Origin: Bacteroidales bacterium
Lineage (GTDB): Bacteria; Bacteroidota; Bacteroidia; Bacteroidales; Marinilabiliaceae
Direction: 5' to 3'
DNA: 64,000 bases
Assembly: GCA_017960905.1 (NCBI GenBank)
Contig: JAGCYH010000010.1
Coordinates: forward strand, 47,650 to 111,649
Shown: positions 55,838-64,000 of the stretch, piece by piece
Numbering within the stretch: position 1 is the stretch's first letter
How the letters are laid out: each line of letters opens with the position of its first letter
Position numbers and translations under genes: made by a program
Notes under the pieces: model-generated
The model's database searches: none
Told to the model about the DNA's origin: nothing
The model's input: the letters and a program-made list of their open reading frames with translations, nothing else

Positions 55838-56878
55838 ATGAAGAAACGTTATTTATTCCCTGCCGACTATATGGCAGACCCCGCCGTTCACGTGTTCAAC
55901 GGCAAAATTTTTATCTACCCGTCTCACGACTGGGAAGCCGGTGCCGAAGAGGATGACGATGGCGGCCATTTCCAGATGAAAGACTATCACGCACTTTCTA
56001 TTGATGGCGACCCGATGACAGGCAAAGTCAACGACCACGGCGTTATTTTCGACGTAAAAGATGTGCCTTGGGCCGAAAAACAGCTGTGGGACAGCGACGT
56101 TGTGGAGAAAAACGGCAAGTACTACTACGTTTTCTCTGGTAAAGGATACGATGGTGTGTTCCGTCTTGGTGTGGCAGTAGCCGACAAGCCTGAAGGCCCG
56201 TTCAAGCCGCAGCCGCAGCCAATTCGCGGTTCGTTCTCTATCGACCCATGTGTGTTCAAGGACGATGATGGCACCATTTACACCTATTTTGGCGGACTTT
56301 GGGGCGGCCAACTACAGTGGTGGCAGCCATTTGCACTTGGTTTTGAGCCTATCCACGGCAAGCACGGCGACGATAACGGCCTTGTTGATATGGGAGCAGA
56401 GCCGACACGCAACGGCGAACTCTTTGCAAAACCCGATATGCCGGCTCTTCCGAGTTTCGTGGTTAAGATGAGCGACGATATGTTGCAGTTTGCCGAAGCA
56501 CCACGCCGCGTGCTGGTTGTCGACAAAAACGGACAGCCACTCAAGGCCAGCGACCCGCACCGCTTCTTCGAGGCTTCGTGGATGCACAAGTACAACGGCA
56601 AGTACTACTTCTCGTACTCAACTGGCGACAGCCACTTCCTTTGCTATGCAATCGGTGACAATCCGTTCGGACCGTTCACCTATCAGGGCGTGATTATGAC
56701 ACCGGTTGTCGGCTGGACCACTCACCACGCCATTGCCGAGTACAAGGGCAAATGGTATCTGTTCCACCACGATTGCGTTCCGTCGAACGACAAGACTTGG
56801 CTTCGTTCGCTCAAAGTTTGCGAACTTGAGTACGATGCCGACGGAAAGATTAAGACTATAGAAGGTCTTGATAAATAA
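55838..56878 (+). CDS. Glycoside hydrolase family 43 protein (putative arabinofuranosidase/xylosidase)
   Basis: 346 residues with a five-bladed propeller pattern. The N-terminal YMADPAVHVFNGKIFIYPSHD holds the catalytic-base Asp region, SIDPCVFKDDDGTIYTYFGG is the second Asp region, and HRFFEASWMHKYNGKYYFSYST holds the likely acid Glu. No signal peptide is present, so it should act in the cytoplasm on imported oligosaccharides such as arabino- or xylo-oligosaccharides. No transporter or SusCD pair is adjacent; substrate specificity is inference. A terminator follows directly. Confidence 0.92.
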   Translation: MKKRYLFPADYMADPAVHVFNGKIFIYPSHDWEAGAEEDDDGGHFQMKDYHALSIDGDPMTGKVNDHGVIFDVKDVPWAEKQLWDSDVVEKNGKYYYVFSGKGYDGVFRLGVAVADKPEGPFKPQPQPIRGSFSIDPCVFKDDDGTIYTYFGGLWGGQLQWWQPFALGFEPIHGKHGDDNGLVDMGAEPTRNGELFAKPDMPALPSFVVKMSDDMLQFAEAPRRVLVVDKNGQPLKASDPHRFFEASWMHKYNGKYYFSYSTGDSHFLCYAIGDNPFGPFTYQGVIMTPVVGWTTHHAIAEYKGKWYLFHHDCVPSNDKTWLRSLKVCELEYDADGKIKTIEGLDK

Positions 56879-56895
56879 CAAATTATGAATATCAG

Positions 56896-56930
56896 AAAAT
56901 CGGGATTGCCGAAAGGCAATCCCGATTTTT
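56896..56930 (+). terminator. Terminator after the GH43 gene
   Basis: Perfect 15-bp stem AAAATCGGGATTGCC with loop GAAA, ending in T5. A -7-like TATTTTTG (56935-56942) follows for the next gene. Confidence 0.92.
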
Positions 56931-56962
56931 GTTGTATTTTTGCATCGAAAAAAGAGTTGAAA

Positions 56963-57355
56963 ATGAAAATAGCAATACCGACGCGCGACGGCAAAGTGGA
57001 TGATCATTTTGGACATTGTGCATTCTATACAATAGTGACAGTTGTAGATGGTGCTGTTACAGAGTGTGTTACAATGCCGTCGCCCGAAGGGTGCGGCTGT
57101 AAGTCGAATGTGGCGTATCAGCTTGCTGAGGACGGTGTTACGCTGATGCTTGCAGGCAATATGGGCGATGGCGCTCTCAACAAGCTTTCGTCAGCTGGAA
57201 TAAAAGTGATCCGCGGCTGCAAAGGCGATATTGATGCTGTGCTAAACGATTATCTGTCAGGCGCTTTGGCCGATTCGGGTGTGGCGTGCGACCATCATGA
57301 CTGCCACGATAAAAAAACAGCGCGCTTCGATGTTAACTCAATCAGATTGCAGTAA
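56963..57355 (+). CDS. NifX/NifB-like (dinitrogenase iron-molybdenum cofactor) domain protein
   Basis: 130 residues from MKIAIPTRDGKVDDHFGHC; the open frame extends upstream through the terminator, which cannot be coding. The fold begins with the diagnostic IAIPTRDGKVDDHFGHC and has GCGCKS and AGNMGDGALNKL. A Cys/His-rich tail (CDHHDCHDKK) could bind metal. Such stand-alone proteins occur in non-diazotrophs and are thought to bind iron-sulfur or iron-molybdenum clusters. It overlaps the next gene by one base (TAATG). Confidence 0.9.
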   Translation: MKIAIPTRDGKVDDHFGHCAFYTIVTVVDGAVTECVTMPSPEGCGCKSNVAYQLAEDGVTLMLAGNMGDGALNKLSSAGIKVIRGCKGDIDAVLNDYLSGALADSGVACDHHDCHDKKTARFDVNSIRLQ

Positions 57356-57843
57356 TGGCCGATAATTATCTGGAGCGAAAATTCGAAGAGCACTATAGTC
57401 AGTCGGTGGCGAAACGCCGACCGACAAAACGAATCAAGGTGCGCCGTGCCTTGGTTTTCGGCTTGCCGGAACCAATGGCGCAGGCGGTTTCGCATTCGCT
57501 GCGTATGCTCGGGCACACTGTTGTCGTGGCCGATGCGCTGACGGAGTCAGCGCAGTCGGACTATGATATTTTTATTTCATCGGCTGAAAAAGCCGATGAA
57601 TGTGCGGCGTTTTTGCAGAAAACTGACGTAAATAATTGTAGGAAAGATAGATATAGCCGCTTTGTAGTTGTTGGGCGGAATGAAGATTGGGAATCGATAA
57701 AGGTAAAATTCACTGGTTTGTGCGAAACGGTGAATTGTATTTCATTTAATCAAAATACTGATTGTCAGAATATTGCAAAGGCTTGCAGAATTTTCATCTC
57801 CGATGAAAATTCGTTCATCAATGGTAATGTTTTGTGTATCTGA
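57355..57843 (+). CDS. Unknown protein, coupled to the NifX/NifB-like gene
   Basis: 162 residues. A basic N-terminus (SVAKRRPTKRIKVRRA) is followed by RALVFGLPEPMAQAVSHSLRMLGHTVVV, which has the look of a Rossmann beta-alpha-beta unit (short-chain-dehydrogenase-like GxxxxxG spacing not exact). It is too short for a full dehydrogenase. Five Cys occur in the second half. I cannot name the family. Two long inverted repeats (57576, 57788) take up 50 of its 489 bp. Confidence 0.65.
   Translation: MADNYLERKFEEHYSQSVAKRRPTKRIKVRRALVFGLPEPMAQAVSHSLRMLGHTVVVADALTESAQSDYDIFISSAEKADECAAFLQKTDVNNCRKDRYSRFVVVGRNEDWESIKVKFTGLCETVNCISFNQNTDCQNIAKACRIFISDENSFINGNVLCI
57576..57600. repeat. Intragenic inverted repeat in the unknown gene
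   Basis: Perfect 10-bp stem TTCATCGGCT with loop GAAAA. Confidence 0.87.
57788..57812. repeat. Intragenic inverted repeat in the unknown gene
   Basis: Perfect 11-bp stem GAATTTTCATC with loop TCC, near the 3' end; no T-run follows. Confidence 0.87.
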
Positions 57844-57858
57844 TTGTAAATAAACAGA

Positions 57859-59406
57859 TTATCGTTTGTGCAGAATGTCGTCGAAAGCTTTGCCGATGCA
57901 GTTGAGAATGTCGGTAGCCGACATTGAAATCTGTGTGTAGCGCTTTGCTGCTGCGTCGCCGGCCATTCCGTGCAATCCGACACCGAGTACTGCTGCCTCT
58001 TCGGTAGAATACCCTTGAGCCAAAAGTCCTGTAAGTAAGCCTGTTAGTACATCGCCACTGCCGCCGGTGGCCATGCCAGCGTTGCCGGTAGTGTTGAAGC
58101 AGATGCGCCCATCGGGTAGGGCGATAGCTGTGTTGGCGCCTTTGAGGATAACCGTTGTATTGTGCTCACGCGCAAATACTTGCGCGGTTCTGATGCGTTC
58201 GAGGCGCGACTGATGCGAATGCGTCAGTCGGTCGAACTCGGCATCGTGAGGCGTTAGTATGCAATTTTGCGGTAACGCAAAATTCTCATTTTTAATCAGT
58301 TGCGCAAGATGAAAAAGTGCATCGGCATCTATTACGATAGGAATTTTGCCACCATAGGCTTCGATGAAACAGCGCACCGACGTTTGGGTTTCGTCGTTGC
58401 GTCCTAAGCCCGGCCCAATGCCAAGAGCCGATATGCGATTGTCGTAAATATCTTTGTTCCAGACGATTGTATTGTCAGCTTCGCTGACAATAGTCATCGC
58501 CTCGCGGTTGGCGATTTGCATAATCTCGTATCCGCAGCGCGGCACTACGGCCGTAACAAGTCCCGCCCCGCTTTTTACGCAAGCTTCGACGGCCATTTCG
58601 GCGGCGCCCATCATACCGAACGAACCGGCCACAACCATAGCGCGTCCGAAAGAACCTTTGTGCGCAAAACGGCTACGAGGTTTTATAATGGCCTTGAAAT
58701 CAGCCAAATCAGCGTAGAAGTATGTAGTTTCGGTTGCGTCTATTGCGCTTTGCAGCAGATTGATGTCGGTTACCACGGGCGTTCCGACGTACGTTTCGAG
58801 TTCGGGCAGCATGTGGCTCAGACGCGGAAACTGAAACGAGATAGTGTAAGTGGCGCGGACGATTGCGCTGTACGCGCTATCGCCAAAAGTGCTTTCGTCG
58901 CCCAGGCCCGAAGGCGTGTCGATAGAAAGCACGGGGCAACCAGAGTCGTTTATCAGCCCGACAAGTCGGTCGAACGGCTCGCCGAGAGGTCGGCTGAGCC
59001 CCGTTCCGAAAAGCGCATCGATGATGAGCGAATCGGCAGGAAATGAGGGCGTTAGATTATTTATATCGTATTTTATGCCTTTTTTATCAAAAATATCGAT
59101 GTTAGCCTGACAATCAGCTGAACGTTTGCTTGAATTGCTTGTGTATGAATGAATTGCAACATTGGTAATGCCCGATAGTCCGTAAGCCTCGGTCAGTTGG
59201 CGACCGACGACGAGTCCGTCGCCGCCGTTGTTGCCCGGACCAGCCATTATGATAATGTTGGCCGGCAGAATGTTGTCGTTGCCGAAAATCCATTGTGTAA
59301 TGGTCGATGCGGCGCGTTCCATGAGATTGAGCGAACTAATAGGTTCGCCCTCGATCGTCGCTCGGTCGAGCGACGGAATAACGCTTTGCAGAAACATCTT
59401 TTTCAT
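57859..59406 (-). CDS. nnr: Bifunctional NAD(P)H-hydrate epimerase / ADP-dependent dehydratase
   Basis: 515 residues from MKKMFLQSVIPSLDRATIEGE. The N-terminal half is the YjeF_N epimerase (MAGPGNNGGDGLVVGRQL, DALFGTGLSRPLG); the C-terminal half is the ribokinase-like dehydratase (GSFGMMGAAEMAVEACVKSGAG, LTPHDAEFDRL, GNAGMATGGSGDVLTGLL). Together they repair damaged NAD(P)HX. A longer frame from 59475 was rejected because it would begin inside the terminator at 59455-59493. Inverted repeats are at 58263 (9 bp) and 58470 (10 bp). Confidence 0.95.
   Translation of the reverse strand: MKKMFLQSVIPSLDRATIEGEPISSLNLMERAASTITQWIFGNDNILPANIIIMAGPGNNGGDGLVVGRQLTEAYGLSGITNVAIHSYTSNSSKRSADCQANIDIFDKKGIKYDINNLTPSFPADSLIIDALFGTGLSRPLGEPFDRLVGLINDSGCPVLSIDTPSGLGDESTFGDSAYSAIVRATYTISFQFPRLSHMLPELETYVGTPVVTDINLLQSAIDATETTYFYADLADFKAIIKPRSRFAHKGSFGRAMVVAGSFGMMGAAEMAVEACVKSGAGLVTAVVPRCGYEIMQIANREAMTIVSEADNTIVWNKDIYDNRISALGIGPGLGRNDETQTSVRCFIEAYGGKIPIVIDADALFHLAQLIKNENFALPQNCILTPHDAEFDRLTHSHQSRLERIRTAQVFAREHNTTVILKGANTAIALPDGRICFNTTGNAGMATGGSGDVLTGLLTGLLAQGYSTEEAAVLGVGLHGMAGDAAAKRYTQISMSATDILNCIGKAFDDILHKR
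58470..58492. repeat. Intragenic inverted repeat in nnr
   Basis: Perfect 10-bp stem TATTGTCAGC with loop TTC. Confidence 0.86.
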
Positions 59407-59454
59407 GCCGTAAAGATAATCAGTAAATCGGCACGAAGTACATGTAGCTGAATA

Positions 59455-59493
59455 AAAAAGAGCTATCAGTCGCAATGACTGATAGCTCTTTTT
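59455..59493. terminator. Terminator between the symporter and nnr
   Basis: Perfect stem AAAAAGAGCTATCAGTC with loop GCAAT and flanking A/T tracts. It follows the symporter gene on the - strand. Confidence 0.92.
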
Positions 59494-59517
59494 ATGTAAA
59501 ACTAAATCTTACACAGT

Positions 59518-60924
59518 TTACGCGTTTTTATGACGAGCCTCGATTTCGAGGTTCATTTGGTCAAGTTTCTCATCTGTAAGCGGATACTTCTTGATTAAGA
59601 GTGCCACAATAATGAGGAGCAATGCAGGAATGATGGTGGTGAACCAGAGAATAGCATTTTGCACTGTATCAGAATATTTGGCCAACTCGGTGTAATATGC
59701 GTTAACAGGCGCGCTGATAAACGATGCCAAGAACACTACAACGAATACGCCAAGCACAAGTTGAAGGCATTTGTTAGCCTTGAACTCTTTAAACATATCG
59801 CCAAACGAAACAGGTTTTTCGGGTGTGGTGGTAATGTTTTCTTTGCTGCCTAAGAAACAAAGCGTCAGGAGAATAAAACCGACGATTGCGAAAACGCAGA
59901 TGACTGTAAACCAGGCCATTGGGTCGGTTGGCAATGCAGATTCCTCGCTTGCGAGGTCGAAACCGATAAGACCCATTACCAAAGGAGTAACCCAGCCGGC
60001 AATTGAGAAACCAGCCTTGAACGCTACACCTGCAAGAGCGTTGACAGTAGCGGCGGGACGGTTGCCTGTGCGGTATTCCGAATCGGTAATTACCTCAGGC
60101 ACAAGAGCCCACATAAGCGAACCCACGAGCAAGCCAACGCCAGTCATAATCTTAGCAATCTTGACAATCATAGCGCTTTCTTGAACGTCGCCGAATTTAC
60201 CAACGAAGAATAGTATTGCGAAACCTACAAAACCTATCGAAAGAAGGGTGTAGTAAAGACCTTTTTTGCCGAGCAGTTTTTTCAAAACGGGGAGCGAAGG
60301 CAAAATAATGAAGGCGGGAATTGTACCGATTGCCATGAATATTGCCTGATCCCAGTTGATTGCCTGGCTGAGAAACATTGCAAGACCGATGGGGAATCCA
60401 GCTTGAACCACAATCTGACCTATATTGGCGCAAACCATACGAGTAGAGGTGAGGATAAGCACCTCGTCGTTGTCGCGGGTCATACTTGCCATGATAGAGC
60501 CGTAGGGGATATTCACTACCGAATAAATCATGCTAAGCACTGTGTAACTTACAGTTGCATAAACCATTTTGGCGCTCATCGACCACTCAGCAGCCTGAGG
60601 AAGCATCAGCAAGCAAGCCGCAATAGTCAAAGGAATACCGCCGTAAAGAAGGTAAGTGCGGTACTTGCCTAAGCGAGGATTGCGGTTGTCGATGTATTTT
60701 CCGACGACAGGACTCCAGAAACAGTCGATAAGACGAACGGTGAGAATAAGTCCGCCAACGAATGCGGGGTTGATTTTCAATACCGTAGTAAGGTAAAGCA
60801 TCAAGTACGTCGCAACTGTCTGGAAAATAAGGTTTTGAGCCAAGTCGCCCGAACCGAAACCGATGCGTTGCAGCCAAGAGAGTTTGTAGAAGCCTTTAGC
60901 TTCGCTTTTTTGTGTTGTCTCCAT
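59518..60924 (-). CDS. GPH-family sugar:cation symporter (MFS)
   Basis: 468 residues from METTQKSEAKGFYKL; an ATG 21 nt upstream (60945) is an alternative. Twelve transmembrane helices are visible. LSWLQRIGFGSGDLAQNLIFQ and the loop RLIDCFWSPVVGKYIDNRNPRLGKYRTYLL, with the conserved Asp and Arg-rich 2-3 loop, place it in the glycoside-pentoside-hexuronide:cation symporters (MelB/XylP type). It lies 40 nt downstream of the GH35 beta-galactosidase, so it probably imports galactosides or the sugar released by it. Confidence 0.92.
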   Translation of the reverse strand: METTQKSEAKGFYKLSWLQRIGFGSGDLAQNLIFQTVATYLMLYLTTVLKINPAFVGGLILTVRLIDCFWSPVVGKYIDNRNPRLGKYRTYLLYGGIPLTIAACLLMLPQAAEWSMSAKMVYATVSYTVLSMIYSVVNIPYGSIMASMTRDNDEVLILTSTRMVCANIGQIVVQAGFPIGLAMFLSQAINWDQAIFMAIGTIPAFIILPSLPVLKKLLGKKGLYYTLLSIGFVGFAILFFVGKFGDVQESAMIVKIAKIMTGVGLLVGSLMWALVPEVITDSEYRTGNRPAATVNALAGVAFKAGFSIAGWVTPLVMGLIGFDLASEESALPTDPMAWFTVICVFAIVGFILLTLCFLGSKENITTTPEKPVSFGDMFKEFKANKCLQLVLGVFVVVFLASFISAPVNAYYTELAKYSDTVQNAILWFTTIIPALLLIIVALLIKKYPLTDEKLDQMNLEIEARHKNA

Positions 60925-60964
60925 AATTATTAATTTGTTATTCAATAAATTATATTCTTAAAGT

Positions 60965-62644
60965 TTATTTGTATCTGTAAAGTTTGACGTGCAGAATTTT
61001 GTAATCGCCTTCGGCAATTCTGACGTGGCGTCCCTGATGAGTTTCGTCGCCGTTGAGGCGACGAAGATATGTCATTGAGCCATTGCTTGTTACGTTTATT
61101 TCATCGACCGATAAGATGCCTATGCGGTCGTTGTATCCCCATTTTTCGGTATCGGTCGGTGTGCCGTTTTGCAAGGCAAAACCGTCAACACCGAGTTGCC
61201 CGGCCTTCTTTTCGCCCACCTTGTCGAAGTTGACCACAATGCCCGAACCGGCAATGATGTACTCGTCGCTGGCGAGTCGGATTGACAGGCCGCCGGTGAT
61301 AGGTGCCGCCGCCGCACTGTCGGCGGCGAACCATGGCAGCGAGTTGATATGGCTCACGGTAATGTTCATGTCATTGTCGGTGAACGTTTTGGAGTCGCTG
61401 GCGTTCTGAAGCATGAAACCATGCAAGGCGTTTCGTCCGTACCATTTTGATAATAAAGGAATTAGCTCGTTGATTTTGTCGTAAGCGAGTTTCAGATTCT
61501 TGTTTTGGTTCTGCTCAATAGCGAACGGGCTCACGCCCACAGCCTCGTGTTCGCCAATGGCGAAAAAGGCCTTGATGCCGTTGTCGTCGGCAAGTTTCAT
61601 CTCGGGCACGAAGAGCGGGTTGTTTGGCAAATGGTATTGTTTGAGCCAGCTTTCGAACCCGTCATCGTAGATGTCGGGTGCCAAGATGTCGATCGATGGC
61701 GCTGCGCACTGCCAGATGTCGATCAGGTGCGCCAGCGGCCCGGCCGACGGGTATTCGCCCGGCTGGCGGTCGCGACTGTTGAGCGCCGCATTGACGAAGA
61801 GCGGAATATTGTACTGGAATTTGGCTGTTTTGGCCAATTTCTCAACGTAAAGCGCGTAATAATATGCCATGAAAATCTCGTCGGTGTAAATGTCGTTGCC
61901 GAATATTTCCGACCATGTGCCGTCGGTCTTGTAACCGTTTGATTCCCATTTGTTTGCCAAGTACGGATGCAGTGTACTTTTGTTTTTGGTCAGATAGCTA
62001 GTCAGTTCTGTCGGAACGTTTTGGGCGAAAATCTCATTCACCATGTTTGAGTGGTCGCGAGCGTCTTCCAACATGCCTATTTCGTTCTCTATCTGTATCA
62101 TTATCACATTGTTGCGCGTGTCGACCTGTTTTATGTGGCTTATGAAATTGCCGAACGATTTGTCCTCGGCGGCCAATGCGTTTTCAGAGAAAGCCGAAAT
62201 TATATCGAGCGGTTTTTCAGTCGATGTGCAGGCGCGTGTGTAGTGCAGCATGTCGGTTTTCATCCAAGCCGGAGCGTAGCAGCTCATCGAGTTTTTCCAA
62301 ATGCCGAACCATAGGAAAATGATTTTTATGTTGTAGTCGTTCGATTTTGAAATGACGCGGTCGACGAGAGAAAAATCGAACTTATCTTGTTCAGGCTCAA
62401 TGAGTTCCCAATAAACAGGGACGAGAACTGTATTGAGCCCCATCTCTTTGAGTTTCGGGAAAACAGCATCGATGTCGGCTACATTCGTAGCCGACGAATT
62501 GCTCAGCTCGCCGCCCAGAACAATGAACGGCCGCCCATCGACGTACAGTTGTTGCGAATTGCCCACACGTTGCAGTTTCGCCTTCTCTGCCGATGCGCTT
62601 AATGCACTGAATATCAATGCAAATAACAATATGTAAAATCTCAT
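60965..62644 (-). CDS. Secreted GH35 beta-galactosidase
   Basis: 559 residues with a signal peptide (residues 1-19, ending SASA). The TIM-barrel part has NTVLVPVYWELIEPEQDKFDFS, IQIENEIGML with the acid/base Glu, and NPLFVPEMKLA with the likely nucleophile Glu. The C-terminal 130 residues form a beta-rich domain of the kind often found with this GH35 subgroup. It should remove beta-galactose from plant or host glycans in the periplasm or at the surface. It forms a two-gene unit with the symporter. Inverted repeats are at 61043, 61307 and 62474. Confidence 0.93.
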   Translation of the reverse strand: MRFYILLFALIFSALSASAEKAKLQRVGNSQQLYVDGRPFIVLGGELSNSSATNVADIDAVFPKLKEMGLNTVLVPVYWELIEPEQDKFDFSLVDRVISKSNDYNIKIIFLWFGIWKNSMSCYAPAWMKTDMLHYTRACTSTEKPLDIISAFSENALAAEDKSFGNFISHIKQVDTRNNVIMIQIENEIGMLEDARDHSNMVNEIFAQNVPTELTSYLTKNKSTLHPYLANKWESNGYKTDGTWSEIFGNDIYTDEIFMAYYYALYVEKLAKTAKFQYNIPLFVNAALNSRDRQPGEYPSAGPLAHLIDIWQCAAPSIDILAPDIYDDGFESWLKQYHLPNNPLFVPEMKLADDNGIKAFFAIGEHEAVGVSPFAIEQNQNKNLKLAYDKINELIPLLSKWYGRNALHGFMLQNASDSKTFTDNDMNITVSHINSLPWFAADSAAAAPITGGLSIRLASDEYIIAGSGIVVNFDKVGEKKAGQLGVDGFALQNGTPTDTEKWGYNDRIGILSVDEINVTSNGSMTYLRRLNGDETHQGRHVRIAEGDYKILHVKLYRYK

Positions 62645-62674
62645 TTTTGTATGTTTTTGTTTTTAAAAAGCAAA

Positions 62675-62682
62675 CAAAATTA
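62675..62682 (-). promoter_or_regulatory. -7 box of the GH35-symporter unit
   Basis: On the - strand, TAATTTTG lies at 62682-62675, 30 nt before the GH35 ATG. A well-spaced -33 element is not clear. Confidence 0.55.
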
Positions 62683-62826
62683 AGAATTATATTCAAATGT
62701 TAATGTTTTCTTAATGCAATAATGCAAAAAAAAATGTCCCGACTACGAAAAAAAGCCGGAAAACGTCATTTGTGATATTTTTATTAAATCTTTATAAGTT
62801 ATTGATATTAAGCTAAATAGTGACAA

Positions 62827-62867
62827 ATAAAAAAGTGGGCGAAAAATATTTTCGCCCACTTTTTTAT
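62827..62867. terminator. Terminator after the two-repeat secreted protein
   Basis: Perfect stem of 19 bp with core AGTGGGCGAAAA and loop ATA, flanked by A and T tracts in both directions; it lies 17 nt after the stop on the - strand. Confidence 0.92.
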
Positions 62868-62883
62868 GAAAAAATATTTTTGT

Positions 62884-63492
62884 CTATTTCTTTTTGCCGT
62901 CCCATTTTGAGGTAGGTTCGGCGTCGTTGCGTCCCCACTTGCCAGTGAATGCCGAGAAGTCGTCGTTGAACACGAAGGTAAAACGCCCTTTCCCGTTCGA
63001 CTGATACCACCAGCCCGTGACGGTGTGCCCCGAGAGAGTGCCTTCGATTCGCCCGTCGGCCCATTTGTAGGTACCGGTAATTTTATTGCCATTTTGTTGA
63101 ATGGTCATTTCGTTAAAATCGCTGTCGTAAACGCCAGCGATCAACGAAGTAGCGCTGGCGCTGGCGCCAGAAGTCTTTTTACCGTCCCATTTCGACGTGG
63201 GTTCGGCGTCGTTGCGTCCCCATTTGCCCGTGAACGCCGAGAAGTCGTCGTTGAACACGAAGGTGAAGCGCCCTTTGCCGTTCGACTGATACCACCAGCC
63301 CGTGACGGTGTGCCCCGAGAGAGTGCCTTCGATTCTCCCGTCGGCCCATTTGTAGGTACCGGTAATTTTATTGCCATTTTGTTGAATGGTCATCTCGTTA
63401 AAATCGCTATCGTAAACACCCGATGCGTTTTGTGCTTCCACTAACGATATAGGAAGAAGCAGAGCCAGAAATGTAAATAGTAGAACTCTCAT
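62884..63492 (-). CDS. Secreted protein of two near-identical repeats, unknown function
   Basis: 202 residues. A signal peptide (residues 1-20, ending LVEA) is followed by two copies of an 82-residue unit (residues 25-106 and 120-201) that look identical at the protein level and are joined by TSGASASATSLIA. Each unit begins GVYDSDFNEMTIQQNGNKIT and contains GTYKWADGRIEGTLSGHTV and GWWYQSNGKGRF, with Gly/Trp/Tyr-rich beta strands. The pattern suggests a small beta-barrel or carbohydrate-binding fold; I cannot name the family. It has its own terminator. No cell-wall anchor or lipobox is seen. Confidence 0.75.
   Translation of the reverse strand: MRVLLFTFLALLLPISLVEAQNASGVYDSDFNEMTIQQNGNKITGTYKWADGRIEGTLSGHTVTGWWYQSNGKGRFTFVFNDDFSAFTGKWGRNDAEPTSKWDGKKTSGASASATSLIAGVYDSDFNEMTIQQNGNKITGTYKWADGRIEGTLSGHTVTGWWYQSNGKGRFTFVFNDDFSAFTGKWGRNDAEPTSKWDGKKK
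62890..63135 (-). repeat. Direct repeat copy 2 of the secreted protein gene
   Basis: 246 bp encoding residues 120-201; offset 285 bp from copy 1. Differences to copy 1 are scattered and synonymous, denser toward the 3' end of the unit. Confidence 0.9.
63175..63420 (-). repeat. Direct repeat copy 1 of the secreted protein gene
   Basis: 246 bp encoding residues 25-106; partner of 62890-63135. The encoded protein units are the same although the DNA differs. Confidence 0.9.
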
Positions 63493-64000
63493 AGTTTGTT
63501 GTATTTAAGTGATATAAATAAAACGCATATCCATATTAAAAGTTGCATGCAACAATGTATATAATAGTATGTCGTAGTTTGATATGGTTTGTGTGCAGTT
63601 TAATGTGTTGAAAATAAGCAATATAGTGTGCTGTGCTATTTGTGAGCCTTTTATATACCCTGATTAAAGTAACAGAGAACCGAATGCAGACATAAATATA
63701 GGTATAGTGAAATGCGACAGTATTCTTTTTTTGGCTTTGCTGCATTATTTTTTTTGGTTGGTTGTATTCTCGATAGGTTTATTTCGAGTGGCAGTAACAA
63801 ACTTTAACTTTTTGTAAATGCTGTAATATCAATGGTTTAAGAGAAAAAGTAAAATTTCTCGCAAAAAACCTCGGAAAATATTTGCGGGGAAAGAGAGAAA
63901 CGTCTACCTTTGCACCCGCTTTTCGACGGAAGAGTGGCCGGGACGCGGTTCCGACCGTCTGTAAAAAGAGATTTTTAGCAAAGGACAAAAGAGCGCCGTC
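63493..64000. other. Right-edge intergenic region
   Basis: 508 bp without a credible gene. The left 380 bp are AT-rich with no recognisable structure. The last 120 bp contain a strong promoter at 63881-63912 and GC-rich transcribed sequence (63913-63960) that continues out of the window. Confidence 0.7.
63881..63912 (+). promoter_or_regulatory. Strong promoter, possibly of an rRNA operon beyond the edge
   Basis: TTTG at 63881-63884 and TACCTTTG at 63905-63912, spaced 20 bp, followed by CACCCGCTTTTCGACGGA and no ORF for at least 88 nt. The arrangement resembles stable-RNA promoters in this phylum. Confidence 0.65.

Noticed and set aside
56963..57355. Evidence for nitrogen fixation
   Set aside because: Only a stand-alone NifX/NifB-like domain; no nitrogenase or NifB radical SAM gene is nearby.

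Overview
The window looks like a chromosomal segment of a Bacteroidales bacterium (phylum Bacteroidota). The evidence is the -7 element TAnnTTTG with an upstream TTG about 19-21 bp away before several transcription units, the near-absence of Shine-Dalgarno sequences, and gene content typical of the order: L31 type B, an OstA-like protein after SurA-like isomerases, a lipoprotein serpin, GH35 and GH43 glycosidases, a GPH-type symporter and an Na/Pi cotransporter with a PhoU-like tail. I cannot name the genus. There are no insertion sequences, phage genes or CRISPR arrays.

Layout. 1-1409 (-): a DEAD-box RNA helicase cut by the window edge. 1734-6045 (+): cation/proton antiporter, MiaA, an unknown secreted protein and a YhcC-type radical SAM protein. 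6048-16487 (-): a long co-directional run of pssA, a large unknown membrane-anchored protein, an Na/Pi cotransporter, a Dabb protein, a small membrane protein, mutL, two rhomboids and an endo/exonuclease/phosphatase. 16536-19998 (+): hisGDC behind a histidine leader peptide and attenuator. 20052-25594 (-): glycosyltransferase, SuhB, serpin, MtaB, L31 and an AlkD-like protein. 25681-27914 (+): tRNA-His, two unknown proteins, murI. 27929-30630 (-): gamma-carbonic anhydrase family protein and RecQ.

31003-48448 (+) holds the str, S10, spc and alpha ribosomal clusters from rpsL to rplQ. They are split by a 17-bp hairpin and a fresh promoter between secY and infA. 48571-52364 (+) is an envelope-biogenesis trio (two SurA-like proteins, one OstA/LptA-like). 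Then come a DUF2795 protein, a His-rich COG0523 GTPase, recA, and a tRNA Ser-Pro-Gly-Thr array. 55838-57843 (+) has a GH43 enzyme, a NifX/NifB-like protein and an unknown protein. 57859-63492 (-) has the NAD(P)HX repair enzyme Nnr, a sugar symporter with a GH35 beta-galactosidase, and a secreted protein made of two almost identical repeats. A strong promoter reads out of the right edge, possibly toward an rRNA operon.

Two observations stand out. First, the his operon has a complete transcription-attenuation device: an 18-codon leader with seven His codons, an antiterminator arm inside the leader ORF, and an overlapping terminator. Second, many protein-coding genes contain perfect, mutually unrelated inverted repeats with 10-13 bp stems and 0-6 nt loops. 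I found about 31 by eye, against fewer than one expected by chance. None of this length was found inside the ribosomal-protein genes. I know of no feature type that explains this pattern.
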